The notes under the pieces are model-generated. The model saw only the letters and a program-made list of their open reading frames with translations, had not been told where the DNA came from and ran no database searches. From Micromonospora humi (GTDB lineage Bacteria > Actinomycetota > Actinomycetes > Mycobacteriales > Micromonosporaceae): 64,000 bases of DNA. Positions 34,181 through 41,221 of the stretch are shown here, in pieces. The position numbers and the translations under genes were made by a program. Position 1 is the stretch's first letter; every line of letters starts with the position of its first letter. Where the stretch lies: contig NZ_FMDM01000021.1 in NCBI RefSeq assembly GCF_900090105.1, positions 32,622 to 96,621 on the forward strand, in the 5' to 3' direction.

Positions 34181-34555
34181 TCAGCAGGCGACGTTTCCGC
34201 CGAGGTTGTCGAGCAGGGCGTCGGCGACCCAGCCGGAGACGCCTGTGGTGGTGTCCCTGAGGTAGGTCCAGGTGTAGGTGGTGTGCCCGTTCGCGCTGAC
34301 CCGGTCGCCGCTGGCGAAGCAGTGGAAGTCGACGTTGTGGGAGAGCTGGCCGTAGCCCAGTGACCCGCAGGTGGTGTGCGGACCGCTGCGGATGTTGACG
34401 TTGGTGGCGTTGAAGAGCTGGCCGAACTTGGTGTCGATGTTGGAGTGGGAGTGGCTGCAGCTCGCGCTGGCCGGTGCGGCCCCACCCACCACCACGACAC
34501 CTGCCGTGGCGACGGCCAGGACGACCGCCGCGCCGATCGAGGACGCTTTTCGCAT
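34181..34555 (-). CDS. Small secreted SH3-domain protein
   Basis: A 124-residue exported protein. Residues 1-32 form a signal peptide (ending ASA), and the rest is one bacterial SH3 fold (VNIRSGPHTTCGSLGYG ... WTYLRDTT ... GWVADALLDNLGG) with five cysteines, suggesting disulfides. Such domains bind peptidoglycan peptides or target hydrolases to the wall. Start ATG 34555; the purine-rich stretch AGGGG lies about 10 bases before it. An AT-rich palindrome sits 50 bases upstream. Confidence 0.88.
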   Translation of the reverse strand: MRKASSIGAAVVLAVATAGVVVVGGAAPASASCSHSHSNIDTKFGQLFNATNVNIRSGPHTTCGSLGYGQLSHNVDFHCFASGDRVSANGHTTYTWTYLRDTTTGVSGWVADALLDNLGGNVAC

Positions 34556-34607
34556 GCCCACCAACCCCTGGAGTGAAGGATCGATCACCGTCTGCAAGAT
34601 TGATCCA

Positions 34608-34621
34608 CATATTTGCATATG
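34608..34621. promoter_or_regulatory. AT-rich palindrome CATAT-TTGC-ATATG
   Basis: Perfect 5-base arms around TTGC in an AT-rich patch, about 53 bases upstream of the secreted SH3 gene. This may be the promoter or operator of that gene. Confidence 0.4.
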
Positions 34622-34689
34622 GCAAAGGAGGGTGGCAAGGGCGATCGGTTCAGCGGCCGGGCCGGAGCCGGCAGGAGGGGCACGACCCG

Positions 34690-34925
34690 GCGCCCACCTG
34701 CTGCGGAACGCCACACCGGGCCGGGAGGCCACCGCCGGGGCGATCGGCATCACCGTGCTCAACCTCGGCATCGCGGCCGGGGCCACGCTCGGCGGTGCGG
34801 TGCTGGACCGCCGGCCGGCCGGCGCCCTGCCGGCGGTGGCGGCCGTCGTCATCGCCGCCGCCGCGCTCGGCCTGGTGCTCGAGCGGGCGCGGACCGGCCG
34901 ACCGGCCCGGGGTGTCCCCGCCTGA
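34690..34925 (+). pseudogene. C-terminal remnant of an MFS transporter
   Basis: The rightward frame ending at 34925 carries NATPGREATAGAIG, then GIAAGATLGGAVLDRR and two hydrophobic stretches (LPAVAAVVIAAAALGLVL), which match the last membrane helices of DHA-type drug exporters. The conserved ATPGREATAGAI segment begins abruptly, and the DNA upstream is the promoter region of the SH3 gene, so at least two thirds of the transporter is missing. The remnant was probably left by a deletion. It ends shortly before the palindrome at 35012. Confidence 0.7.
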
Positions 34926-35011
34926 CCCGACCCACCGGGCCGCCCCGGCCTCGCCGTCGGCGCATCTCCTGTTCCACCTGCCAGGAGCTACCAGCCAGAT
35001 CTCGGAACCGA

Positions 35012-35067
35012 CGGAGATCTTGGTACGAAAGTGCCCCTCCAGGGGCCATTGCCTACCAAGATCTCCG
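35012..35067. repeat. Large hairpin element with AGATCTTGG arms
   Basis: Perfect 14-bp arms at 35012-35025 and 35054-35067 enclose a second stem (GCCCCT at 35033-35038, AGGGGC at 35041-35046). It lies between the MFS remnant and the end of the leftward DivIVA-like gene, so it can act as a terminator. The sequence style resembles the dispersed intergenic hairpin at 55925-56000. Confidence 0.7.
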
Positions 35068-35077
35068 CCGGATCCGG

Positions 35078-36664
35078 TCAGGCTGGGGCGCGGACGTCGG
35101 TGTCCGGGCCGGTGCTCTCCGCCTCGGGCACCGGGCGAGGCGCCGGGGTGCGCACCGCGAACGCGTCGAAGCTCGGCCCGTCCAGCCGTTCGATGAACGG
35201 CTCCGCGCTCGGCCGGTCCGCCTCGGCCCGCTCGGCCTCGGGCCGCTCGATGTCGGGCCGCTCGATGTCGGACCGTCCTGTGTCAGGCCGCTCGGTGTCG
35301 GACCGGCTGCTCTCGGACCGGCTGTTCTCGGGGCGGGCGGGCTCGGACCAGCCGTTCTCGGACCGGGCGTGCTCGGGCCGGCCGACGGGTGCCGGCTCGG
35401 CTGCCGCCGGCCCGAGCAGACGCGCCGCCACCTGGGGATACTCGGCGGTCTCGCCGCCACCCGCGGCGGCCGCCATCACCGCCGCCGCGGCCAGGTCCGC
35501 CACCCGCTTGGCCTCCCGCTGCACCCGGGCCCGGGTCTCCTTGGCGTGCTGCTCGGCCAGCTCCGCCGCGCGCCGGGCCTCGTCCAGCCGCTTGGTCTCG
35601 GTGGCCAGGTCCCGGCGTACGCCGACCAGCCGCTCCTCCAGCTCGGCGCCCGCCTGCTCGATCGCGGTGATCTCCCCGCGGGTCTCCTCCAACTGCCGGC
35701 CGACGGTCTCCATCTCGCCCTTGAGCTGGGCCAGCGTCTCCTGTCGCTGCTGGACGTCCCGCTGCACGGCGGCGAGCTGCTCCTGGTGTGCGGCGTTCTC
35801 CTCGTCGGCCCGCTCGCGCACCTCGGTGGCGTACTGCTGGGCCTCGGCGACGAGCGCGGCGATGTCCCGCTCGGCGGCCACGGCCCGATCGGCCAGCTCC
35901 TGCTCGGCCGCGGCCCGCCGCTCGTCCAGCTCCCGGGCCATGGTGGCCTGCCACTGGGCCAGCTCCTGCTGGGCCTTGCTGCGGTTCGCCTGCACCTCCT
36001 GCTGGATCTGGGTGCGTGCGGCCTTCACCAGTGCCTCGGACGCGGACCGGGCCTGCTCGACCTGCTGGGTGCTCTGCTCGGCGAGCCGCTTCGCCTCCTG
36101 CTGGGCCCGGTCGTGCACCGCCTGGCCCTCGGCGCGCAGCTTCTCCGCCAGCTCCCGCGCGGCGGTCAGCTCCGCCTGCGCGACGGCCCGCCGCTCCTCG
36201 TCCGCCCGCTCCTGCTCGGCCCGGCGGGTGGACAGCTCCTCCTCCAGTTCGCGCCGCTCCCGGGCGGCCTGCTCCTGCGCCGCGACCAGCACCTTCTCCG
36301 CCTGCGCCTGGAAGTCGTCGGCGCGCTTGGTGGCCATCTCGGTGATCTGCCCGGCCTGCTTCTCGGCCAGGTCGAGGATCTGGTCGACCATCGGCCCGAG
36401 GTCCCGGAAGGACGCCCGGTCCACCGCCGTCGGGCGGTCGCGCAGCTCACCCGCCTCCGCCTGCGCCCGCTGCACCTGCGCCGTCAACTCACGGACCTGG
36501 GCGTACGCCCGGTCGCGCGCGGCGGTCAGCGAACCGACCTCGCCGTCCATCTGCTCGACGTAACGGTCCACCTGACGTTTGTCGTAGCCACGCAGCGCCG
36601 GGTCGAACCGCGGTCGCGCGGACACGTCGTCGTGGGGTGCGAACGGTTCCTCACCGTTGGACAT
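35078..36664 (-). CDS. DivIVA-like long coiled-coil protein
   Basis: A 528-residue cytoplasmic protein. N-terminal FDPALRGYDKRQVDRYVEQMDGEV is a DivIVA-type membrane-targeting motif. Residues about 45-410 form an almost unbroken coiled coil rich in Ala, Glu, Arg and Gln, which suggests a filament or scaffold. The last 120 residues are a low-complexity tail with a repeating pattern (RSDIERPDIERP) built on a roughly 15-base DNA repeat. Homologous scaffolds in actinobacteria (DivIVA, Scy, FilP types) organise polar growth. Start ATG 36664 has GGAGGATGGCGCA upstream. No paired gene is adjacent. Confidence 0.85.
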   Translation of the reverse strand: MSNGEEPFAPHDDVSARPRFDPALRGYDKRQVDRYVEQMDGEVGSLTAARDRAYAQVRELTAQVQRAQAEAGELRDRPTAVDRASFRDLGPMVDQILDLAEKQAGQITEMATKRADDFQAQAEKVLVAAQEQAARERRELEEELSTRRAEQERADEERRAVAQAELTAARELAEKLRAEGQAVHDRAQQEAKRLAEQSTQQVEQARSASEALVKAARTQIQQEVQANRSKAQQELAQWQATMARELDERRAAAEQELADRAVAAERDIAALVAEAQQYATEVRERADEENAAHQEQLAAVQRDVQQRQETLAQLKGEMETVGRQLEETRGEITAIEQAGAELEERLVGVRRDLATETKRLDEARRAAELAEQHAKETRARVQREAKRVADLAAAAVMAAAAGGGETAEYPQVAARLLGPAAAEPAPVGRPEHARSENGWSEPARPENSRSESSRSDTERPDTGRSDIERPDIERPEAERAEADRPSAEPFIERLDGPSFDAFAVRTPAPRPVPEAESTGPDTDVRAPA

Positions 36665-36784
36665 TGCGCCATCCTCCGTCGGTTCGCCAGCGCCAGGCCG
36701 CGGGGCACGATGAGGCGCAACGGTACCGCGTCCGCGCGCGCCGTCGAGCCCGCCCCGCCCCCGGCCCGCCGGTCGGTCGGCCGG

Positions 36785-37747
36785 TCAGACCGGGACGTGC
36801 GCATTCCCCGCCGTCAGTCGGATGGTGAAACCGTCGGCGTCCCGGTGGTGGGTCACGTGGTCGCAACTCTGGTGGCTGATCCACAGCCCCAGGCCGCCCT
36901 CGGTCCCGTCGCCCGCCGGCAGCAGCCCGGCGTACGGGTCCTTGGGGCCGGGGCCCCGGTCGTGCACGGCCACCACGATCCGGTCCGACGCGCACCACAG
37001 GCGCATCCGCACCGGTGGGGTCCCGTGCCGCAGCGCGTTGCACACCACCTCGCTGACGGCCATCACCAGGTCGTCGACGCCGTCGGGCGGGAGCAGGCCG
37101 GCATCGGCGGCGCGGACCGCCTCGCGGGCCCGCGCCGGCGTCGGATCGACCAGCTCGACCACCGGCGCGGTGTGCTGGAGCGGGTCGAGCGGGGCCGGCC
37201 GGCATTCGGCCAGATAGCTCGCCGGGTCGGTGTAGACGCCGGTCGGCTCGTGGGAGCCGTCCGGGCGGGCGATCCGGGGATGGGTCCGCGTCACGTCGGT
37301 CAGCACGTGCGGCGGCGTGACCCGTCGGTCGTAGGCGCACATGCTCCACAGCGGGAAGTCGTCGTAGGCGTGGTTTATCGCCGACTCGTAGCGGGCCCAC
37401 CAGTCCCAGGTCGCGCCGAACACCACCGGCGGCAGCTCGCCGACGATGCGGATCTGCGTCGCGCCCGCGGCCACGTGACCGGTCAGCATCTCGCGGTACG
37501 CGCGGATCGCCGCGGTGGGCCGGGAGTAGACGTCGGCGCCGGACAGGAAGGTGACCTCGGCGCCGGTGGGCAGCGCCCGGCGCACCACCTCGGCGCCGCG
37601 CCCGCCGAGGCCCACCACGGTGGGCTCACCGGCCTCGACGCCGCCGAGCAGGAACGGCAGCACCACGGCCAGCAGATGGTCGTCGGAGTCGTACAGGATC
37701 GCCTCGTGGAAGTAGCCCACGTGGCCGGCGGCCGCGCCGGTCCTCAT
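36785..37747 (-). CDS. MEDS-domain anti-sigma/ATPase regulator
   Basis: A 320-residue protein. Residues about 10-185 are a MEDS (MEthanogen/methylotroph DcmR sensory) domain: HVGYFHEAILYDSDDHLLAVVLPFL and LWSMCAYDRRV. Residues about 205-315 are a GHKL ATPase of the anti-sigma-factor class (DLVMAVSEVVCNALRHG, VAVHDRGPGP, GGLGLWISHQSC). Start ATG 37747 overlaps the upstream gene's stop (ATGA). Both proteins share the MEDS sensor, so the two may act together on a partner-switch system. No sigma factor is adjacent. Confidence 0.88.
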   Translation of the reverse strand: MRTGAAAGHVGYFHEAILYDSDDHLLAVVLPFLLGGVEAGEPTVVGLGGRGAEVVRRALPTGAEVTFLSGADVYSRPTAAIRAYREMLTGHVAAGATQIRIVGELPPVVFGATWDWWARYESAINHAYDDFPLWSMCAYDRRVTPPHVLTDVTRTHPRIARPDGSHEPTGVYTDPASYLAECRPAPLDPLQHTAPVVELVDPTPARAREAVRAADAGLLPPDGVDDLVMAVSEVVCNALRHGTPPVRMRLWCASDRIVVAVHDRGPGPKDPYAGLLPAGDGTEGGLGLWISHQSCDHVTHHRDADGFTIRLTAGNAHVPV

Positions 37748-38571
37748 CGGACCACCTCCACCCGGAGGTCGGTCAGGCCCAGCAGCTCGACCAGGCGGGC
37801 CGGGGCCGGGCGGTGGGTGCGCAGCACCGCGACCGCGCCGTGGCGGTGGGCGTACTCGCGCAGGAGCAGCAGCGCGCGGTGGTCGACGAAACGCAGGTCG
37901 GTGGCGTCGAAGACGAGCCGCCCGGCCACCGGGCTCGGCTCGGCCCGCTCCAGCGCGGCGGCGAAGAGGCACTCGTCGGTCGGATCCAGCTCACCGGCGA
38001 GCGCCACCGCCGCGTCGTCGTCGCCGGCGTGCAGCCGGAACAGCACGTCGGCGTTGGTCTCCGGGTGCAGGCAGGCCAGCTCGGCGATCGCCGCGTCGCC
38101 GAGCACCCGGCGGTCGTAGGCGCAGACCGCCGTCATCGGATGGTGCCGGATCCAGTGGTCGACGCGGTGCTCGTAGCGGGCGAACGCGTCGCGCTGCGCG
38201 GGGGTGCGGACGAGGTCGGTCGCCTCGGCCAGCACCCGTAGGCCGGTGTGCCCGGCGGCCAGCGCCTCGGTGGTGGCCCGCACATAGGCCCGGACCTGCG
38301 AGCCCGGGTCGACGACCTCGTCGCGCCGGTAGGCCTCGTCGACCCGGAACAGCCGCACCGCCCCGTGCCGTCGCGCGTCGGCGAAGCCGGGCACCGCCGC
38401 CAGTCTTCGGGCCACCGCGTCCGGATCCTCCGGGCCGACCAGCCAGACCTGCTCACCCGCCGCGAGGCCGAGGCCGACCTGCTCGACCGTCCGGGCGTGC
38501 AGCGCGGCCGGGTCGTCGTAGACCAGGCAGGCATGGCCGTGCGCCCGGCCCGTCGCGTTCCCGCCGGTCAC
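37744..38571 (-). CDS. MEDS plus STAS-domain regulator
   Basis: About 275 residues. N-terminal HACLVYDDPAALHARTVEQVGLGL through MTAVCAYDRRVLGD is a MEDS domain; a C-terminal STAS-like domain (GRLVFDATDLRFVDHRALLLLREYA) resembles anti-sigma antagonists. Its DATDLRFVDHRA lacks a clear phosphorylatable Ser/Thr at the usual spot, where the sequence is FVDHRAL. Start is uncertain: GTG 38571 has GGAGG only 2-3 bases upstream, while TTG 38604 has no binding site. It overlaps the MEDS-ATPase gene, suggesting an antagonist-kinase pair. Confidence 0.85.
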   Translation of the reverse strand: MTGGNATGRAHGHACLVYDDPAALHARTVEQVGLGLAAGEQVWLVGPEDPDAVARRLAAVPGFADARRHGAVRLFRVDEAYRRDEVVDPGSQVRAYVRATTEALAAGHTGLRVLAEATDLVRTPAQRDAFARYEHRVDHWIRHHPMTAVCAYDRRVLGDAAIAELACLHPETNADVLFRLHAGDDDAAVALAGELDPTDECLFAAALERAEPSPVAGRLVFDATDLRFVDHRALLLLREYAHRHGAVAVLRTHRPAPARLVELLGLTDLRVEVVR

Positions 38572-38623
38572 CGCCTCCGCCTCATCGGGCCATTCTAAGC
38601 TCAACCGACCCGCGGACCGCGGC

Positions 38624-39139
38624 TCAGGGGAGGGGACGGGAGATGTCGCGGGCGTGGTCGGTGACGGCGGCGCCGACCACGGTGGCGGTCAGCGGCAGCA
38701 CCTCCAGGCAGCGGCGCACCGCGGCGGCCATCAACGGGTTCGGCACCCGCATGGAGAGCGTGCAGTGCGGCACCCAGCGCCCCGGCCGGTAGTGCTCCAC
38801 GACGTCGATCCCGGCCCCGGCCAGCCGCTCGTGCACGACGGCGTGGTGGGCGAGCAGTTCCGCGGTGGGCGCCGGCCCGAGCCAGAGCACCCGCCCGACG
38901 AACTGGCCGGCGTGCTGGAACTCCAGTCGCAGTGGCGCGGCCACCACCGTCGTCGCGAGGGCCTCGGCCACCTGCCGCGGGTCGAGGCGGGGCGCGACCG
39001 CCAGCGACACGTGCGGGCGGTGCCGCCGGTCCAGCAGCGACCGCAGGCTCGGCACCCCGTCGGACTCCAGCAGGTCCCACAGCACCCGGATCCGCCGGGT
39101 GGCGTCGGTGTCGAGATACAGCTCCAGCGCCGCGACCAC
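38624..39139 (-). CDS. 2'-5' RNA ligase family protein (2H phosphoesterase)
   Basis: A 171-residue 2H protein. The two His-x-Thr/Ser catalytic motifs are PHVSLAV and PHCTLSM. The family includes LigT RNA 2',3'-cyclic phosphodiesterases and ligases. Start GTG 39139 has AGGGTGAGCGG upstream. Lies between the MEDS pair and a DinB protein. Substrate not determinable. Confidence 0.88.
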   Translation of the reverse strand: MVAALELYLDTDATRRIRVLWDLLESDGVPSLRSLLDRRHRPHVSLAVAPRLDPRQVAEALATTVVAAPLRLEFQHAGQFVGRVLWLGPAPTAELLAHHAVVHERLAGAGIDVVEHYRPGRWVPHCTLSMRVPNPLMAAAVRRCLEVLPLTATVVGAAVTDHARDISRPLP

Positions 39140-39226
39140 CCGCTCACCCTAGGCGGCAGGTTTGCCGGGCACGCTGGGCGGTACTGCCTCGGGGGACGAC
39201 ACGAGACGGTGGGGAGTGAGGCGCAC

Positions 39227-39736
39227 GTGGATGTGAACGATCTGCTGACCGAGGCGTACGGGCGGTTGCCGGACCTGGTCGCCGGGGCGCTCGACGGGCT
39301 CGACCCGGAGCGGCTGCGGCAGGCCCCGGCGGACGGGGCGAACCCGGTGGGCTGGCTGGTCTGGCACCTGACCCGGATCCAGGACCACCACGTCGCCGAC
39401 CTGCTCGGCGCCGAGCAGCTCTGGGTGACCGGCGACTGGGCCGGGCGGTGCGGCCTGCGACCCGACCCGGACGACACCGGTTACGGCCACGGCCCCGAGC
39501 AGATCGCCGCCGTGCGACCGGAGGACGGCGGCGTGCTGCTCGACTACCACCGGGCGGTGGTCGAGCGGAGCCTGGCGTACCTGCGCGGGCTGGGCCCGGC
39601 CGACCTGGACCGGGTGGTGGACGACAGCTGGGACCCGCCGGTCACGCTCGGGGTGCGGCTGGTCAGCGTGCTAGACGACGACCTGCAGCACGTCGGGCAG
39701 GCGGCGTACGTGCGCGGGCTCGTCACGCGGGACTGA
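39227..39736 (+). CDS. DinB/DUF664-type protein
   Basis: A 169-residue four-helix protein. LVWHLTRIQDHHVADLL and DDDLQHVGQAAYVRGL contain the histidines that bind metal in DinB/MST-like proteins, often thiol-dependent enzymes using mycothiol. Start GTG 39227 with GGGGAG 10 bases upstream. Its last 14 bases overlap the end of the leftward GH88/105 gene. Confidence 0.85.
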   Translation: MDVNDLLTEAYGRLPDLVAGALDGLDPERLRQAPADGANPVGWLVWHLTRIQDHHVADLLGAEQLWVTGDWAGRCGLRPDPDDTGYGHGPEQIAAVRPEDGGVLLDYHRAVVERSLAYLRGLGPADLDRVVDDSWDPPVTLGVRLVSVLDDDLQHVGQAAYVRGLVTRD

Positions 39737-40700
39737 CCGATGCCCGGGCGCGGCGCAGCGCGGCCTGCCCGAGCAGGTGGCAGGCCTGCGCCTCGGGCGA
39801 GGTGCCCGGGCCGGCGAAGTCCGGTGCGCCGCTGACGCCGGTGACCCGCCCGTACCGGTCCACCCGCCGGCCCGCGGCGGCCAGCAGCTCCGCCCCGGTG
39901 TCGAGCCACGACGGCGGCAGCCAGCCGTCGGCCACCCCGGTCGACGCCGCGTAGCCGAGCAGCTGGGCGGTGTTGGCCTCGCGGAACGTGCCGGGGTCGT
40001 CGAGCACGTCGGGAAAGAGCCCGTCGTCGGTGCGGTGGCGCAGACAGGCGGTCAACACCTCCTCGGCGTGCCCGGCCAGCTCGGCGCGCAGCCCCGCCGG
40101 CCACGCCGGCGCCAGGCGCAACGCCCGGGCGATCCCGGCGACCACCCAGCCGTTGCCGGTGCCCCACGGCTGCGGCCGGTCCAGCTCGCCCCGATCCTCG
40201 TCCCAGCGGGCCGCGTACAGGCCGGTGCCCGGGTCGTGCAGCCGGCGCCGGTGCCCGGCCAGCTGGGCGGCGGCCAGCTCCGCCCGGCCGGTGAGCGCGA
40301 GCAGCGGCACCACCATGTACACCGTGTCGGCCCACACCTGGCGGCCGTCGAGCAGGTGGAACAGGGTGCCGTCGGCGGCGCGCGGCGCCCGGCGGGTCAG
40401 CCAGTCGAGCTGCGCCGCCAACGCGGTGGCGTACCTCGGTTCCCCGGTGGTGGACGCCGCGTGCCGGACCACCTCGCCGCAGGCGGCGCCGTTGACCGCG
40501 GCGATCGAGCCGGCCAGCTCGCCGAGCCGGCCGTCGGGCCGCTGCCGGGTCACCGCGGCGTCCGCGACCAGCGTCGCCGCCTCCGGCCGGCCGAGGTCCA
40601 GCAACGCCTGGCCGGTGAGGCCCTGCTCCCAGGACTCCCGCTGCATGGTCAGCAGCGCCAGCAGGACCCGGTCGGTGGTGGCGTCCCCGTCGGTCGACAT
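39723..40700 (-). CDS. GH88/GH105-type unsaturated glycuronyl hydrolase
   Basis: A 325-residue alpha/alpha-barrel enzyme. WGTGNGWVVAGIARAL resembles the GRGNGW motif of YteR/YesR-type hydrolases, and ADTVYMVVPLLA fits the family's DDxxM-like region. These enzymes hydrate the double bond of unsaturated uronic sugars released by polysaccharide lyases. No signal peptide, so a cytoplasmic step. Start ATG 40700; the binding site is weak. The gene overlaps the DinB gene by 14 bases at its end. It is divergent from the SCP2-debranching pair across an operator-like repeat. Confidence 0.8.
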   Translation of the reverse strand: MSTDGDATTDRVLLALLTMQRESWEQGLTGQALLDLGRPEAATLVADAAVTRQRPDGRLGELAGSIAAVNGAACGEVVRHAASTTGEPRYATALAAQLDWLTRRAPRAADGTLFHLLDGRQVWADTVYMVVPLLALTGRAELAAAQLAGHRRRLHDPGTGLYAARWDEDRGELDRPQPWGTGNGWVVAGIARALRLAPAWPAGLRAELAGHAEEVLTACLRHRTDDGLFPDVLDDPGTFREANTAQLLGYAASTGVADGWLPPSWLDTGAELLAAAGRRVDRYGRVTGVSGAPDFAGPGTSPEAQACHLLGQAALRRARASVSPA

Positions 40701-40731
40701 GCCCGTCGGAGTACCCGGCGCCCCGACCCGT

Positions 40732-40763
40732 CTCACCCGCATCGGGTGAGTTGGTCTCACCCG
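40732..40763. promoter_or_regulatory. CTCACCCG palindrome plus third half-site
   Basis: CTCACCCG (40732-40739), CAT, CGGGTGAG (40743-40750) form a perfect palindrome, and a third CTCACCCG copy follows at 40756-40763. It lies midway between the divergent hydrolase and SCP2 genes and looks like an operator for a sugar-responsive regulator. Confidence 0.6.
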
Positions 40764-40837
40764 TCCGGCGGGAACGCTGCGGCACGGGCGACGGCGCGTA
40801 CGCCGGGCCGCCGCCACCTGGGGACAAGGGAGGCACG

Positions 40838-41221
40838 ATGAGCACCTCGGCCGCGGAGCACCTGGCCCGGGCGGCGGCCGGCCGGCACCCGGAGCTGCCG
40901 GAGACCACCTGCGGCACGGTCCGCCTGGACATGCTGGAGGGCGGCCGGACCGAGCACTGGTATCTGACCATCGACCGGCAGGAGGTCCGGGTGGAGCGCT
41001 CGGCCGACGAGGCGGACCTGGTGGTTCGCGCCGACCGGGAGGTGTTCGACCGGATCGCCGCCGGACGCCTGCACCTGGCCGCGGCGCTGCTGCGCAACGA
41101 CCTCGCCGGGCAGGGCAACCTGCGGCTGCTGATGATGCTGCGCCGGCTCTTCCCCGGCCCGCCGGACGCGCGGCACCCCCGGGACGTGGCCGGCTTCCCC
41201 TACCGGCCGGTGCCGCGATGA
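40838..41221 (+). CDS. SCP2 sterol-transfer-domain protein
   Basis: A 127-residue protein consisting of one SCP2 domain (TVRLDMLEGGRTEHWYLTIDRQEVRVERS ... DLVVRADREVFDRIAAGRLH). SCP2 folds hold hydrophobic ligands. Start ATG 40838 has AAGGGAGG upstream. Its stop overlaps the ATG of the debranching-type enzyme (ATGA), so the two are coupled. Confidence 0.88.
   Translation: MSTSAAEHLARAAAGRHPELPETTCGTVRLDMLEGGRTEHWYLTIDRQEVRVERSADEADLVVRADREVFDRIAAGRLHLAAALLRNDLAGQGNLRLLMMLRRLFPGPPDARHPRDVAGFPYRPVPR

Noticed and set aside
34613..38119. An 1168-codon plus-strand frame over the DivIVA and MEDS genes
   Set aside because: Leu/Gly/Arg repeats mirror the coiled-coil gene on the other strand. Minus-strand genes have clear domains and start signals.
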